NCBI RefSeq assembly: GCF_023898315.1
Contig: NC_064617.1
Coordinates: forward strand, 619,867,000 to 619,930,999
Length of the DNA stretch: 64,000 bases
Direction of reading: 5' to 3'
From: Schistocerca nitens
Lineage: Eukaryota; Arthropoda; Insecta; Orthoptera; Acrididae
The position numbers and the translations under genes were made by a program. How positions within the stretch are numbered: position 1 is the first letter of the stretch; each line of letters begins with the position of its first letter. The notes under the pieces were generated by a model. The model saw only the letters and a list, made by a program, of their open reading frames with translations. It was not told the DNA's origin and made no database searches. This document shows positions 33,666-45,225 of this stretch, piece by piece.

Positions 33666-33929
33666 AGCGGTGATTAGCACCTGCGGACGTTTTCGTTATT
33701 TTTATTACAGTTCACACTTCATTCGTCGACCGTACACAGTAGAGCAACTGGGACGTCGGTTAACCGAAATGGTTCCAGTCAGTAAATTTACATTAGCGCG
33801 CCATACAATTCCGTTAGTGGCCGCTAGTTATTCGATGCTGCATCTCTTTTCCTCTCCCTGCCGGCAACAGGCAATCGAGTGCTTGACTTCGAGCCGCCAG
33901 TAGTCACTATTAAGCGAACGTGGAACCCC

Positions 33930-34135
33930 TAGCCGCGCGGTGTAGTCTCGCGGTCTCAAGATTCTTGCAACGGTTTGCTCGGCTGCCTCCGTCGGAGATT
34001 CGAGTCCTCCCTCGGGCATGGGTGTCTGTGTTGTCCTCAGCGTAAGTTAGTTAAAGTTATATTAAGTAGTGTGTAAGCCTAGGGACGGATGACCTCAGCA
34101 GTTTGGTCCCACAGGAAGTTACCACAACTTCCCCG
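33930..34135 (+). repeat. tRNA-derived SINE, family B
   Basis: Contains 'gagattcgagtcctccctcg' (B box), 'gtgttgtcctcagcgtaagt', 'gtgtaagcctagggacggat' and 'gcagtttggtcccacagg'. Confidence 0.88.
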
Positions 34136-34254
34136 ATTTCCGGGTCCCCTGCATGGCAGTGAATCGCGCCGACCTCTCATCTCCGGAGATGGACTCTCAT
34201 TTCATTTCAGCAGCGTGTCAATTTTCGCTTGTGACATCGTGCTCAAGTTGTACC

Positions 34255-35960
34255 GTTCGCAGCGGCGAATAAACGTAAACGCATTGTTCTCAGTATTTAC
34301 GATAAACTTAAAATAATAGACTACGTGAAGGACTACGGTCGCAGGTTCGAATCCTGCCTCGGGCATGTATGTTTGTGATGTGCTCAGGTTAGTTAGGTTT
34401 AAGTAGTTGTAAGTTATAGGGGACTGATGACCTCAGAAGTCCCATAGTGCTCAGAGCCATTTGAACCATTTTACTTGAAGGATAGTACTAGTGGATCAAG
34501 TTTAGCTAAGGGATATGGAGTTGGACACACCACAGTATCGTGTATTGAGACGGACATTGACGCCGTTACAAAAATGGAATAGCAAGTCGACTTGAGAATT
34601 AATATAGAAGCTTTCTTTCTTTCTTTGTTTTTTTTAATGCAGGTACATAGACAAGGACTGCCAATAAATAGCCCTTTCATTTGTGAAAAAGCGTTTGAAA
34701 TAAAAAAGAAACTTCGGAAGGGGGAGGGGGGGGGCAAGGTAATACTGATTTTAAAGCGCCTACCAGCTGCCTCATACGTTTAAGACCTAGGCGTGGAATT
34801 GGAGAACTGGACATTCAAGGTGAAACGCTTTTGGCTGATACTGAAGCAGCTAAAGGTATCTTTCAGTAACTTGACTGCTAAGAAGAGCTATAGCAAAACC
34901 AGTGTCTACAGTGGATACGTAACTGGTTTGAATTGGAAGAAAATGCCAACAAAATCCCTAGTTTACAAGAAAGAAATGCCAGCACCTGCCTATAAGGGAA
35001 GCATATCTAGCGTCACTGATGTAGTATGAGGAAATGTTACCGGAATGCATAGACTACCCTTGCTGATTATAATGAAGTATAAGAACGCGCTGTGTCTTAA
35101 GGAACTGAAATAACTGCCGGTCACCTACAAGAATAAAAATAAAGTCATTGGAAAGAAGCATTTTTACAGAATGTTATAGCACTGTAGTGATCACTGAAGT
35201 TAAAAAGCATCAGCATATAACTGGAAAATCTGGGAAAGTTTTGTTATTGATTGATAGTACCCCAAATCATCCCTCAGACCTTTATCAGTGGAAAGTTTAA
35301 TGTGATTTTTCTTGCATCCCAGTTCAGCCCTCCAACCGATGGATACAGGGATAATTGAAAGGTTCAAATGGTAATAAACAAAGGCACTACTGTGTATAGT
35401 TCTATTGGAGAAGGATGTGAATAAAAAAACAGTTCGCTAATTGTACAGCGGAATTAACTTGAAGGACGCTGTGTACACGCCAGAAGATGCTTGGGCTACT
35501 GTGAAGGACGTTATCCTAGAAGATTGGAATAAACTCCACACATCAGATGAACTTATCACTGCAACTTAAGACCCAACAAAACAGCCAATTTGTATTACAT
35601 CTAGATAGGCTAACTGAAGGATCTTCAGAATTTAATGATTGTGACAGGGAAAGTGTCCAGTACTGCAATGTGACGCCGATGACTCTGGTCATGATGAAGT
35701 CATTGCCAGTGCCATTGATGACCAAATCCCTTGCGACGACGAGGAAGAGCCTAGCGACAATCCTACGGTAATGGGTCTGTCCAGCGAGGAAGATTTTCAA
35801 TGGCTTGAGACGGCTTTAAGTGGTTTGAAAAACAAGAACAGCATGGTGTTGGCCAGTTGCTGTTTTTATGAAGTCTGCGAGATTTAGCGGTAGAAAACCA
35901 TATCTCAGCTTCGAAGCAAATGTTAATTTTGGACTTCTTTTCGTAAACCATAGGCCTGCC
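34255..35960 (+). pseudogene. Tigger/pogo-like transposase pseudogene, split by SINE
   Basis: The N-terminal DNA-binding helix reads KRKRIVLSIYDKLKIIDYVKD, then, after SINE 34333-34472, resumes LKDSTSGSSLAKGYGVGHTTVS. Both are CENP-B/pogo-type 'R..LS...K..II.......S...LA..YGV...TVS' segments. The catalytic region reads ILDIQGETLLADTEAA..F with VTGLNWKKMPTKSLV near 34800-34980, then IDSTPNHPSD (the 'LDNAP.HP' block) near 35260 and 'QPSNRWIQG' for 'QPMDQG'. Multiple stops. A family-typical terminal region with 'ggttatccgaaaagtcggtt' appears near 36100. Confidence 0.82.
34333..34472 (+). repeat. SINE family A (5'-truncated) inside the Tigger-like ORF
   Basis: Starts in the tRNA B-box half ('ctacggtcgcaggttcgaat'). 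Flanks 'acgtgaagga' (34323-34332) and 'acttgaagga' (34473-34482) are a 10-bp duplication with one mismatch, falling within the coding frame. Confidence 0.9.
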
Positions 35961-36266
35961 TCAGCAGTGACTGTTTTATATAAGGTATGAACAGTATTTG
36001 CAATACAGATAGAATATATGCAGCTTTGTGTTTAATACATACGTCTGTTTCATTGCTTCATGTTGCTCCCATGGTACATTCTTTTGGTAAACCATCGGTT
36101 ATCCGAAAAGTCGGTTATCCGATAGCCTCTATTCCCGAACTGTTTCGAATAATCGATCTTTCATTTCAACTGTCATCAGCGCTATCTCATAACGTGGCCG
36201 CCACGATAAAAGTAACACACAAAACGCAACACACAAAACGCAAGTAGAGGCGCGTGCTGACCGCAT

Positions 36267-36380
36267 GCCCCCCCCCCCCCCCCCGTATCCTCATCCGGTG
36301 ACGCTTAAGGGCTGAGGATGACACGGTGGCCCGTCCGTACCGTTGGGCCTTCAAGGCGTGTTGGGACGGTGCTTGTTTTG
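36267..36380 (+). repeat. Poly-C run and SINE tail fragment
   Basis: About 18 consecutive C, then 'tatcctcatccgg' and 'ctgaggatgacacggtggcc', a block shared with the tail of the 5S-derived repeat at 50099-50130 ('atgaggatgacacggcagtc'). Confidence 0.7.
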
Positions 36381-36384
36381 TTTA

Positions 36385-36585
36385 TATGTTAATGGTAAAT
36401 GGAAATGAGCGTTTGGCGTCATTGGCTGGGAGGACCCTTGCGGGGCAGGTCCGGCCGCCTTGGTGCAGGTCTTGTTACAGTCGACAGCACACTGGGAGAC
36501 CTGCGCGCCGGATGGGGGTGAAATGATGATAAAGACAGCGCAACACCCAGTCCCTGAGCGGAGAAAATCCCGGACCCAGCTTTGG
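36385..36585 (-). repeat. SINE family F (5'-truncated)
   Basis: Shares 'acccagtccctgagcggaga' with 52129-52147, and 'aatgatgataa.gac..c.caacac' with the same copy. Read as minus-strand because the tRNA-like head is on the right in the other copy. Confidence 0.65.
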
Positions 36586-36729
36586 AGGGAGATGACCGTA
36601 GCTTTCGTAATGTTGCAGAAGTGTTGAGATCTACATCTGCCACGACTTACACGACCATAAAAAGATAGAAGTAAACTGGAGGCTATAGAAGGAAATCAGG
36701 TACCAGCTCGAGAAAATAAACATCGGTAA

Positions 36730-37470
36730 GTGATGACTATTTCTTACAAGTTCTCCGTAAACGTCTTACCACCGCCGTTAAAGCACGAAATCGATTCCAT
36801 CAAGTTCGAGATGTCAGTGTTAATGAGAGAAGCGTCCAAAGAAGACTGGAAGACGCCAATCTTCAATGCAGAAGACCTGCTGCGAGCCCAGAATTCACCA
36901 GACAGCATCGCAGTGCTGACTACGTTCCGCAAGGTAATATCGCGGCTGGAGAGTACAATTTTTGGGAGCAAGTGTTTCTAGCCGATGAGTCGCGGTTTGG
37001 CCTACGATAATCTGTCGGTGGAAAGCAGCTCTGGAGAAATCCTCTGGAAAAGGTATTAACCTTGCACATTCTCGTTCAGGATCCCTTTTCTTGGGTGTGG
37101 ACAGGAATCAGTGCCACCGTAAGAACGGTTTATGTCTTTGTGGAACATGGGAGCCTTACAGTACGTCGGTTTGCGCAAGAAGTCCTATTTGATGTTATTG
37201 TACCTTTTGTTCAGTTTATTCGTGATTCTGTTACACTAATGAATTACAATGTACCGCCACGTGATGCGAGAATCAAGCAAGAGTTCTTGGACGAATTGGA
37301 CATTTCGTGCTGTGGCTTGACCTGCTCGAAATCCCGAGCCTTACCTAGCAAGTATGGGACCAATTGAAGGGAAGGGCACGTCAGCACTGTTCAGAAATTC
37401 TACATGACCTACTGGAGGCCTTCCTGAAAGAATAGAAAGAATCGGAGATAATTCATCATGAAGTCATTGC
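36730..37470 (+). pseudogene. Tc1-like transposase pseudogene
   Basis: Pieces in order: 'FLADESRFGLR' (first catalytic block, Asp kept) near 36970, 'WTGISATVRTVYVFVEHGSLTVRRFAQEVL' (the 'vWGGIS...T.Lvfv.GtlTa..Y..eVL' block), 'VPFVQFIRDSVTLMNYN' (second Asp lost; HDNA reads NYNV) and a decayed DDE-3 end. Frames change between blocks. Confidence 0.75.
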
Positions 37471-38340
37471 GTTATTAATCAGGATAGTGCCTGAAAGCTT
37501 GGATACCGTGATTGGTGCAGGAGAATGCAATGCACTCTTTTGAATATGCGAAGAGACGTCTCTGAAGTGAAGTTTGATGTGTAGAAAATCAAGACCGTGA
37601 TGCATTACTTTCATGAGCTTCTTCAAAATCTGCTTGAAGTCTGAATCCTTTGGTACTACTTCTTGCTTAAATTGTTTATAATCGGGATTGTTTATAGACA
37701 GGACTGTGCCGCAATAATTTATAATAAAATAGTAGATTGGTGTCATAAATTGAACTTGTATTTAAAACAAACAAAAAATTTTGTTAGAAGTTGAAGTGTC
37801 GCTTTTTTCGTGCTCGTCAGCGTATGTTTTGAAGCGCAGTGGCACAGCTGCCTTGATTTACCAGCGGAATTTGTTGCTGGTGAAGCTAAATTAAGACCTG
37901 GTCAAAATGATAGCACTGTCAAGTTTACGCCCGAGAAACGGAGAGGGGAGGTGGTTCAGCTTACACTCCAGTGGAGTATTGTCACACGCTCCAAGTTTTA
38001 CACGTTATTGCCCTACGTAGCACAGTAACTGCACAATGATCATCCCTTATGTTTTAATAATTTCCACACATTGCAGCTGTGACAGTATTTAAAAAACAAT
38101 TCGTCTGTCGTCTGGGTTCTTTACTTCTGATGCTTCATTATTTCATGAAGATATAGTTTTTGAAATTGTGTCTTCCCGTGCGTACATAGTGACTCAATTA
38201 TTGCGAAACCTGTTATAAGCAAATCTTATACATCAAAGAATTTTTTAAGTTACCTTTCAGCGCAAATTGCGCGAAGAACATTTTCAGTCCACAATGTTTT
38301 TAAAATTCTTCTGTAGTATCACATTTTAAAAGCTTAGATT
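37471..38340. other. No recognisable gene
   Basis: ORFs below 100 codons without motif; no supported exon. Confidence 0.5.
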
Positions 38341-38348
38341 CTCTTGTT

Positions 38349-38535
38349 TAGGCGCCTTGCCACGGTTCGCGCAGCTCTCCCTGTCGGAGGTTCGAGTTCT
38401 TCCTCGGGCTTGGGTGTGTGCGTTGTCCTTGTCCATAGCGTAAGTTAGTTTAAGTTAGATTAAGTAGTGTGTAAGCCTATGGACCGATGACCGCAGCAGT
38501 TTGGTCCCATAGGAACTTACCACAAATTTCCAAAT
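38349..38535 (+). repeat. tRNA-derived SINE, family B (5'-truncated)
   Basis: Starts 'taggcgccttgccacggttc' and ends in 'gtttggtcccataggaactt', 'accacaaatttccaaa'. Flanking context otherwise unassigned. Confidence 0.88.
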
Positions 38536-39466
38536 TTTTCCAAATGTATTTCTTACAAAGATGAAGATCATGTTAGATAATGTCAGACTTCTCTTGGCCA
38601 GGAAAAAATTTTTGTCCTCTTTGCCTGTGCTAATAGCTTCTTATGTCCTCCTTGCTTCGTACATCATTCGTTATTTTGCTTGCAAGAGACCAGAATTCCT
38701 TAACTTCTTCTGCTTTGTGATCTCCAGTTTCGATCAATTTATCGTTAATCTAATTCCTGCTACTCCTCGTTACTTTCGTCTTTCTTCTGTTTACTCTTAA
38801 TTTACAGAGCGTGCTCTTGAGCCTTTTGAATTCCGTTCTACAGGCCGTGTGAGTATTCTTATATTTTATTGAGGATAGCAGGTTTTCATCAGCGAACATT
38901 ATTGTAGATATCCATTCGCCCCGAATTTTAATCCTACTCTTGAACCTTTTTTTTATTTCCGTCATTGCTTCTTCTATACACAGACTGAATAGTAGGGGCG
39001 AAAGACTACTTCCCTGTCTTTCACGCTTCTTAATCCGACAACTTCGTTGTTGGTCTTCGATTCTTATTGTTCCATCTCGGTTCTTGTACATATTACATGT
39101 TATCCGTCTTTCCCCACACTTTACTCAGAATTTCAAACATTTTGGACTATTTTATGCTGTCGAACACGTTTTCCAGATTGATAAATTCTATAAACATGTC
39201 TTGCTTTTCGTTTAGTCTTGTTTCTGCTATCATTTTCTACGTTAGAACTGTATCTCTGGTACCCTTATCTTTCCGAAAACCAAACTGGTCATGTAACAGA
39301 TCCTAAATTTTCTTTTCCATTCTTCTGTGTATTATTCTTGCCAGCAACTTGGATGTATGCGTTTTTGATCTGACTGTGCGATAGTTCTCGCGCACGTCTG
39401 CCATCTCCAGCCTGGGGATTGTGTGGATGATATTTTCCGAAAGTCTGAAAGTATGTCTTCATAGTG

Positions 39467-39680
39467 TTAGATTGTACACATCAATTATAAGAGCTGCTTG
39501 GTTGCCACAGAAATTTTGAGGGAATGTCATCTATCAATTCTGCCTTTTTTTAGATGGTATTTCTTCAGATCTTAGATTGTACACATCAATTATAAGAGTT
39601 GCTTGGTTGTCACTTTCCCTAGTGACTACAGAAATTTCGAAGGAATGTCATCTATCAATTCTGCCTTATTTTATCGCAAG
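39467..39680. repeat. ~100-bp tandem duplication inside the LINE
   Basis: The segment 'ttagattgtacacatcaatt' through 'atctatcaattctgcctt' occurs at 39467-39548 and again at 39570-39666. The second copy carries an extra 16 bases ('ctttccctagtgacta' region), i.e. a deletion in the first copy. Confidence 0.85.
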
Positions 39681-40737
39681 TCTTCCAAAAGCCTTAGTTA
39701 TAAGTGGTTGAACATACAGCCACTAATATTCGTTAACGTAATCCTCAGCAACGTGTTTCAGGACTCAAGCTCCCATCTTCTGGCTGCCTATGTTAATACT
39801 ATATAAACATGCATTTCAAAAGCACACAGGGTCAAAATGTAAAAACAAATAAAATTATTGGTCCATGAAGTCCTCCTCTTACTTTCAAAATGCCAACACC
39901 AGGTTCTGTACTGCGCTTATCCGTGTAACAACCCATCGACCGATGCGTCTCTTCCGTAAAGCTGTAAACAACGATCACATCAGTTGTCTCCCCGTGCACC
40001 GTTAATTCATATAGATGTGTACGGCTCTTATACTCTTTCAATAATCGGAAGTTTACTGGTCATTACTAAATTTTATTCCGAGATTATATCTGTTCTTGGG
40101 TACGCCTTACAATCCAGAACCTTATTTCGGAATCTTTTCTGACCATGAAGCAATCCAGACGGAATTTTCTCAAATCTACTGGTCTTTCCCAAATATACCA
40201 TCTCCTTGTGAGATTTTTGAACAGTGTATTCGCAACTACTAGTTGAAATTTATTGCACCTTCTATTAGTATTTCTCCTGTCTCGTTCCACCTCTATATTC
40301 CCCTGTAACTCTGCCTTCTATTCCTTCCCCTACTATTGCGTTCCAATCCTCCATGATAGTTATCGTCTCCTTTCCATACTGAATTCCAGCTCAGTATCCA
40401 CATATACTGTCTCCGTCTCTTCTGTTGTAAATCCACTCTCATATCACGAAGTTTTACTGATCAGGCAATTCATTTCGGTCAGCTATCACAATCTTCAGAC
40501 CTCAGTGAATCCAGTACATGACACAATTTGTGTAATTGCGTGTGTAGATATCCCAGTCACATCAATCAGCCATACAAGCTTAGCCACAAAATCTAAAAAT
40601 TTTACTGAGTGCCATGGATTGTATTACGCCATATATGTTGAAACTTCGAAGACATGGGATTCAGTAACATTTTTATATTTTATGACGAAGCTTATATGGC
40701 TGAATAATGTGACTGTACCATTTATATACGCAATGTG

Positions 40738-40900
40738 CGGGGTAGCCACGTGGTGTAAGGGCGCCTTGCCAATGGTTCGCGTGGCTCCCCCCCTTCGGAG
40801 GTTCGAGTTAGTTTAATTTGGATTAAGCCGTGTATGAGTCTAGGAATCGATGACCTCCGCAGTTTGATCCTGTAGAACATTACCACAAATTTCCAATTTC
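40738..40900 (+). repeat. SINE family B with internal deletion, inside LINE
   Basis: The head 'gtagccacgtggtgtaaggg...ggcgccttgcc' runs directly from the B box 'ggaggttcgag' into the mid-tail 'ttagtttaatttggatta'. It skips the usual 'tcctccctcgggcatgg...gtcc' module. Confidence 0.82.
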
Positions 40901-41790
40901 ACTCAGGTCTGAAGATTGTCATAGCTGACCGGAATTAATCACCTGATGAATAAAATTTTTTTGATCGATGACTGGATTTACAATAAAACAATTTTTTTCG
41001 TGGACCGCTTTGAAACCATATTGCAAATATATAGCAATACGTCTTTCTATGCCTCTTCATTTTGTGCTTGTAACGTCTGATCTGTTGTGTTTGCCGCTGG
41101 TGTGCTGTCGATTCTGATGAGAACAATCCTATCACTGAACATTATACAGTAACTCAGTCTCTGTCTTGCCTTTCTATTCGTAACGTATCATACTCCCCTT
41201 ACAGAGTTTCCTGCTGCTTCTGACGAATTTATCTGACCAGGAACCCATGTGTTCTTTCCATTCCAATTCACTGGTACCCACTCTATATAGACTGCCCCTT
41301 TGCATTTTAGTTTTTAGATTATCCTCCTTTCCTACCATGTTCAAAACTTTGCCATTTGAAGCAGAGACTCCTAGAATGCTACCCTTTTGATGGCTAGACA
41401 TTTTCTCGTGTTTATTTCCCCTTAGCAGTCCTCCCCGTCTTGAATCTTTTGTCAATGGATAAGTATCATGACATTTATTCAATTACAGACAAATTTCCTC
41501 TGAACACTCATTTTATATGTCTCATACAGTGATTTCCATTGCCTTCATGCCGTTGTTTATTACTGGTTATCCCACCATTTAGGAATGGTTTCCCAAACTA
41601 AGAGCGAGAAATTGCCATGAAACTCCTCTGTCTGCTTCAACACTCTCTCAAACAAGGTCGTTGTCAGAACGAGGATGACTCCTTATTCCGTAAGTCTTCG
41701 ACTGCCATTGGTGATGATTTTTACGCAAAAATAAAGCGGTGGTGGGGTCAAACCCTAGTCTCAGGATAGTTTCAATAGGAGCCAAGGACG

Positions 41791-43190
41791 CTACCAATAG
41801 ATCACGAGTATTGTCCGCAAAGTTGTAGGAACTGTATGTTAGTGTGACATGTATACACATATCAATGCATGTCTGGTACAGACATTGCTTCTCCTTGTTT
41901 TGTAGAAGATATTGAAATCTCTCTAAACTCAGTATCGTATTCCTCCTACCGTAATTTAAACGCCATGTCGCATTCCCCTTAATGCCGACAGCGCTTGAGC
42001 GACAATGAATTGTTGTCTGTTATCGCTGTAATGTCGTAAGACGTGAGAAAGAGTAGAAGCCTTTTTCAGTTACTTAGCACAGATTAGTGGGAAGAGAGGA
42101 TTCCTTTCGTACTAGCAAGTATTCTGGATTTCAAACAGTGTTGGTTCAGCATTTCAGCAGTTTACTTCACATATGTATCTAACAGGGATAGGTGTATTAC
42201 ATTCGTTTTGGTCTTATGAACTGGCGGCCTAACTCCTTCAAAAGACTGTTGCATTATTTCAAACTGTGACGACTACTGTAACAATATTGACTCCTAGCCA
42301 CCAGAAAGGAGAACTGTTCCACAACTTTCTTACAGAGATACAGATATTTTAGTCTATCTCCTGAATTACTCAGCTTTGTCTATCCAAACACTAATAGAGG
42401 CATGTTCGGAATGCTCTTGTTCTTTTCTTATCTGACACATCGACGAAAACACCCTACATTGCTGATGTTCTATACTTTTCTAAATCAGTTGCTCTCCAAA
42501 GTGGAATACACTTTTCCTCTCCGATCACTTATTGTTGCGTGGCACTCACTGTTGTGTCATGACGGCTTCCCTAATAATATCCAAGGCATCAAAGTAGGTC
42601 TTGAAACTTGGATTGCCCCTGCTGTACTGCGATGGCTAACGTACTACTGCTCATACTTGTGATGACACCTTATTTAGAACATAGCTCACAACGACTATTA
42701 GTTCATTTTTCACATGTTTCATAGCTTCCTCTTTCTCTTGCTGCTAACCCAGTTTCTGGGAACATTCAGTACCGGTTGGACTGAGCTGGCTTTGCTAGCA
42801 TGTCCACGATTCCTCTGTTGGCCATTATACTGTTACCTGGAGAAGTGTTATGACAGTACAGTGATCTCGCTGAGAGCGTGGGCGCACCACTTTCTGTTTG
42901 GGTACTGACACTACCACCTCTGCTCACCTGAACTGCTTTCTGCCTGTCGTGAAAGTTCACTGCCATGACAATCACCAACTCACTCAATTTTATCGTTTTG
43001 CTTTTACTATCCGTCACCTTCCCTGTCAGCACTCTCAACTCTTTCTCCGGCATATCGTTAACAAATTTAATTAAGCAAGGCAAGACTATTTCTGCGATCA
43101 CATGCGTCTGCACTATAGGCAATAATGCACATTACTTTGAACTAGAACGTGACAGTGCATAATAACTATCAAATTCGTTCCTGCTATGGC
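41791..43190. other. No recognisable gene
   Basis: ORFs of up to 118 codons (42766-43122 minus) without family signal. Probably older repeat sequence. Confidence 0.45.
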
Positions 43191-43299
43191 CGAGAGTACG
43201 GTTCAATTTGCCGAGCAATAATCCGCTCGGGATAGGTATACATCTGTTGTTTCTGTACAAATAAAATAGTTTTCTGCGTCAGTCATTTGCGTATTTTGC

Positions 43300-43400
43300 C
43301 ACTACGCATTTCGATAGTTCGCACCATCATCTTCTGGTGGAGAACTGTTTATTTACACAGCTGGTGTTGGTGAAGAGTAGAGACGTCTTTTCAGAGTAGT
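43300..43400 (-). repeat. Inverted partner of a Penelope-like terminal segment
   Basis: The reverse complement reads 'ctcttcaccaacaccagctg', 'tgtaaataaacagttctcca' and 'gaagatgatggtgcg'. This matches 48478-48540 ('ctcttcaccaactccatcta', 'tgtaaataaacaattctcca', 'gaagatgatgatgtg'). The '(c)tgaagatgatg' motif is common at ends of Penelope-like elements; the family call is tentative. Confidence 0.5.
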
Positions 43401-43822
43401 GTACGAAGGCCAATGTAGGTGATCTTGCTTTTTTTGCTAACTACAAAAATTATTTATTTGCAAATGGCACTTTTAAGGGTAAAAACATCAATTTCTGATA
43501 GTGAATTGTACTTACAGGTTTGGTATAGTCGTAAAATGTGTGCATATTGCTACGTGTAGAATGTTCTCTCCACTGTACATTATGTTTGCACTGTCACTTC
43601 AGAGATGTTGTACATATTACAGATATACTTGCTTGCATTGGATAGAAAGATCAAAGATTATTTGGTTTTTGCGTAAGTACTTAAAAAAAATCTAATATGA
43701 ATTGCAACAGAATACGGACACCTACACAATTCAGTTATTATGTTAGGAAGTTATATACACTGACAAAAATTAAGTCAAGATTATCTGGAATTTCCATGAG
43801 ACATTTAATTTACTTGACAAAA

Positions 43823-44028
43823 ATTTAAATGGTTCGAATGGCTCTGAGCACTGCTATGGGACTTAAAATCTGAGGTCATCAGTCCCTTAGAACTTAGAAC
43901 TACATAAATCAAACTGACCTAAGGACATCACACACATCCATGCCCGAGGAAGGATTCAAACGTGCGATCGAAGAAGTCGCGCGGTTCCGGACTGCAGCGC
44001 CTAGAACTGCTCGGCCACCACGGCCGGC
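43823..44028 (-). repeat. tRNA-derived SINE, family A, with 15-bp TSD
   Basis: Full-length minus-strand copy. Flanks 'atttacttgacaaaa' (43808-43822) and 'atttacttaacaaaa' (44029-44043) differ at one position. It abuts the 3' side of the mariner pseudogene. Confidence 0.94.
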
Positions 44029-44054
44029 ATTTACTTAACAAAATACTGTTTTAT

Positions 44055-45175
44055 TTACTCATTATATTTCAATGTAGTCTCCCTAATTTGAAATGCACTA
44101 GGTTCAGCGGTCAACAAGCTTGTGTATTCGTGCAGAAAAAAGGTCTGGGGTTGGTTGCTAAGCCACTGTTGCATCGCTCCTTGCACCTCCGTATCTGAGT
44201 AAAATCGAGGACCTCGCAAAGCGTCTTTCAGCGGTCCAAACAAATAAAAGTCCAATGAGCAAGATCTGTTCTGTAAGGTGGATGCTGTAGCAGTTCGAAT
44301 CCCAGTTTCGGGGTTTCGGGCGTTATCGTGCAAAAGCAACACTCTCCGTGACCAAACACCTCGTCATTTGCTGCGCATTGCTGGTTTAAGATTGTTAGTA
44401 AACAGTGCACAGTAACAGCCTTTGGTGATGATTTTTCCCTTCCCATGTAATCTTCCAGTATAGATAGATACTTTCGCGTCCCAAAACACGGTTACCATAA
44501 CATTTCCCGCCTATGCTACAGACTTGAATTTTTTCTTCACTGATGACTCGGGATGCTTCCACACAATATTCTGGCGTTTTGCTTTTGGCTCGTAGTGATG
44601 AGCCAATGTTTCATCACAGGTAACTATTCTTTCCAACAGTGACTCGCTTTCTCTGTCATAACGATTGAGCCAGCGTTAGCATACCTCAAGACGGTTGAGC
44701 TTGTGTTCTTCAGTGAGGTGTCGTGGCACCCATCGCGATCAAACTTCTAGGAAGCTTAGTTCATCATGGATGATGGCATAGGCAGAACCATGATTGATGT
44801 TTAACGCAGACTATACGCCATCGATATTTACCCGCCTGTTCGTCAAAACCATAAGCTGAGTTTTTTCCATTTCATGAGCCGTTTTCGACGTTAAAGGGTG
44901 CTCTAGTTCCTGTTTGTGCGTCATATTTGTCCAGACACTTTTGAACTTCTCGATCCACTCGAAAAACTTGACCACAGCAATCTACTGTCCTTGTAATGTG
45001 CTGTCTACGATGAATTTCAGCCCCTTTCCACTCCTTTTGACCAAAGAAATCGTATCACTACCCTTCGTTCTTCCATTGTTGCGATGAAGGTCAAGCGATG
45101 AACACGTCACCATAGTGGCAATAACTGAAAGCACGCATTCGCGGAACACGTTACGACTACAGACCAAAGTGCTTT
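44055..45175 (-). pseudogene. Mariner-like transposase pseudogene
   Basis: On the minus strand, LLLHDNARNPETG (second catalytic block) is followed by SLDFYLFGPLKDALRGPRF (third block, SPDLAPSDF reduced to SLDF), then EVQGAMQQWL and a stop after TTLKYNE. Upstream, 45175-44350 holds degenerate counterparts of the 'LSARWVPR.L...(Q/H)K' and 'TGDETW' regions. Several frame changes. It is the first of three same-strand DDE elements in a row. Confidence 0.78.
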
Positions 45176-45225
45176 TTAAGAAAATCCTGATAATTTGGAT
45201 AATTTTTGACTTGCCCTCCTAAATA

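Larger units (their letters stand above)
38745..41790 (-). pseudogene. Long degenerate LINE: endonuclease plus reverse transcriptase
   Basis: Minus-strand order matches a non-LTR ORF2. At 41460-41180 the start of the APE-type endonuclease reads ILGVSASNGKVLNMVGKEDNL.TKMQRG..Y..GTSELEWKE. At 41135-40935 it continues with DRIVLIRIDSTPAANTT. At 40290-40084 comes NKFQLVVANTLFKNLTRRWYIWE (end of endonuclease). At 39091-38750 the RT palm reads QGSSLSPLLFSLCIEEAMTEI and IMFADENLL, where FADE replaces the catalytic FADD. Frames change repeatedly. SINE 40738-40900 sits in the endonuclease part. Confidence 0.8.
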
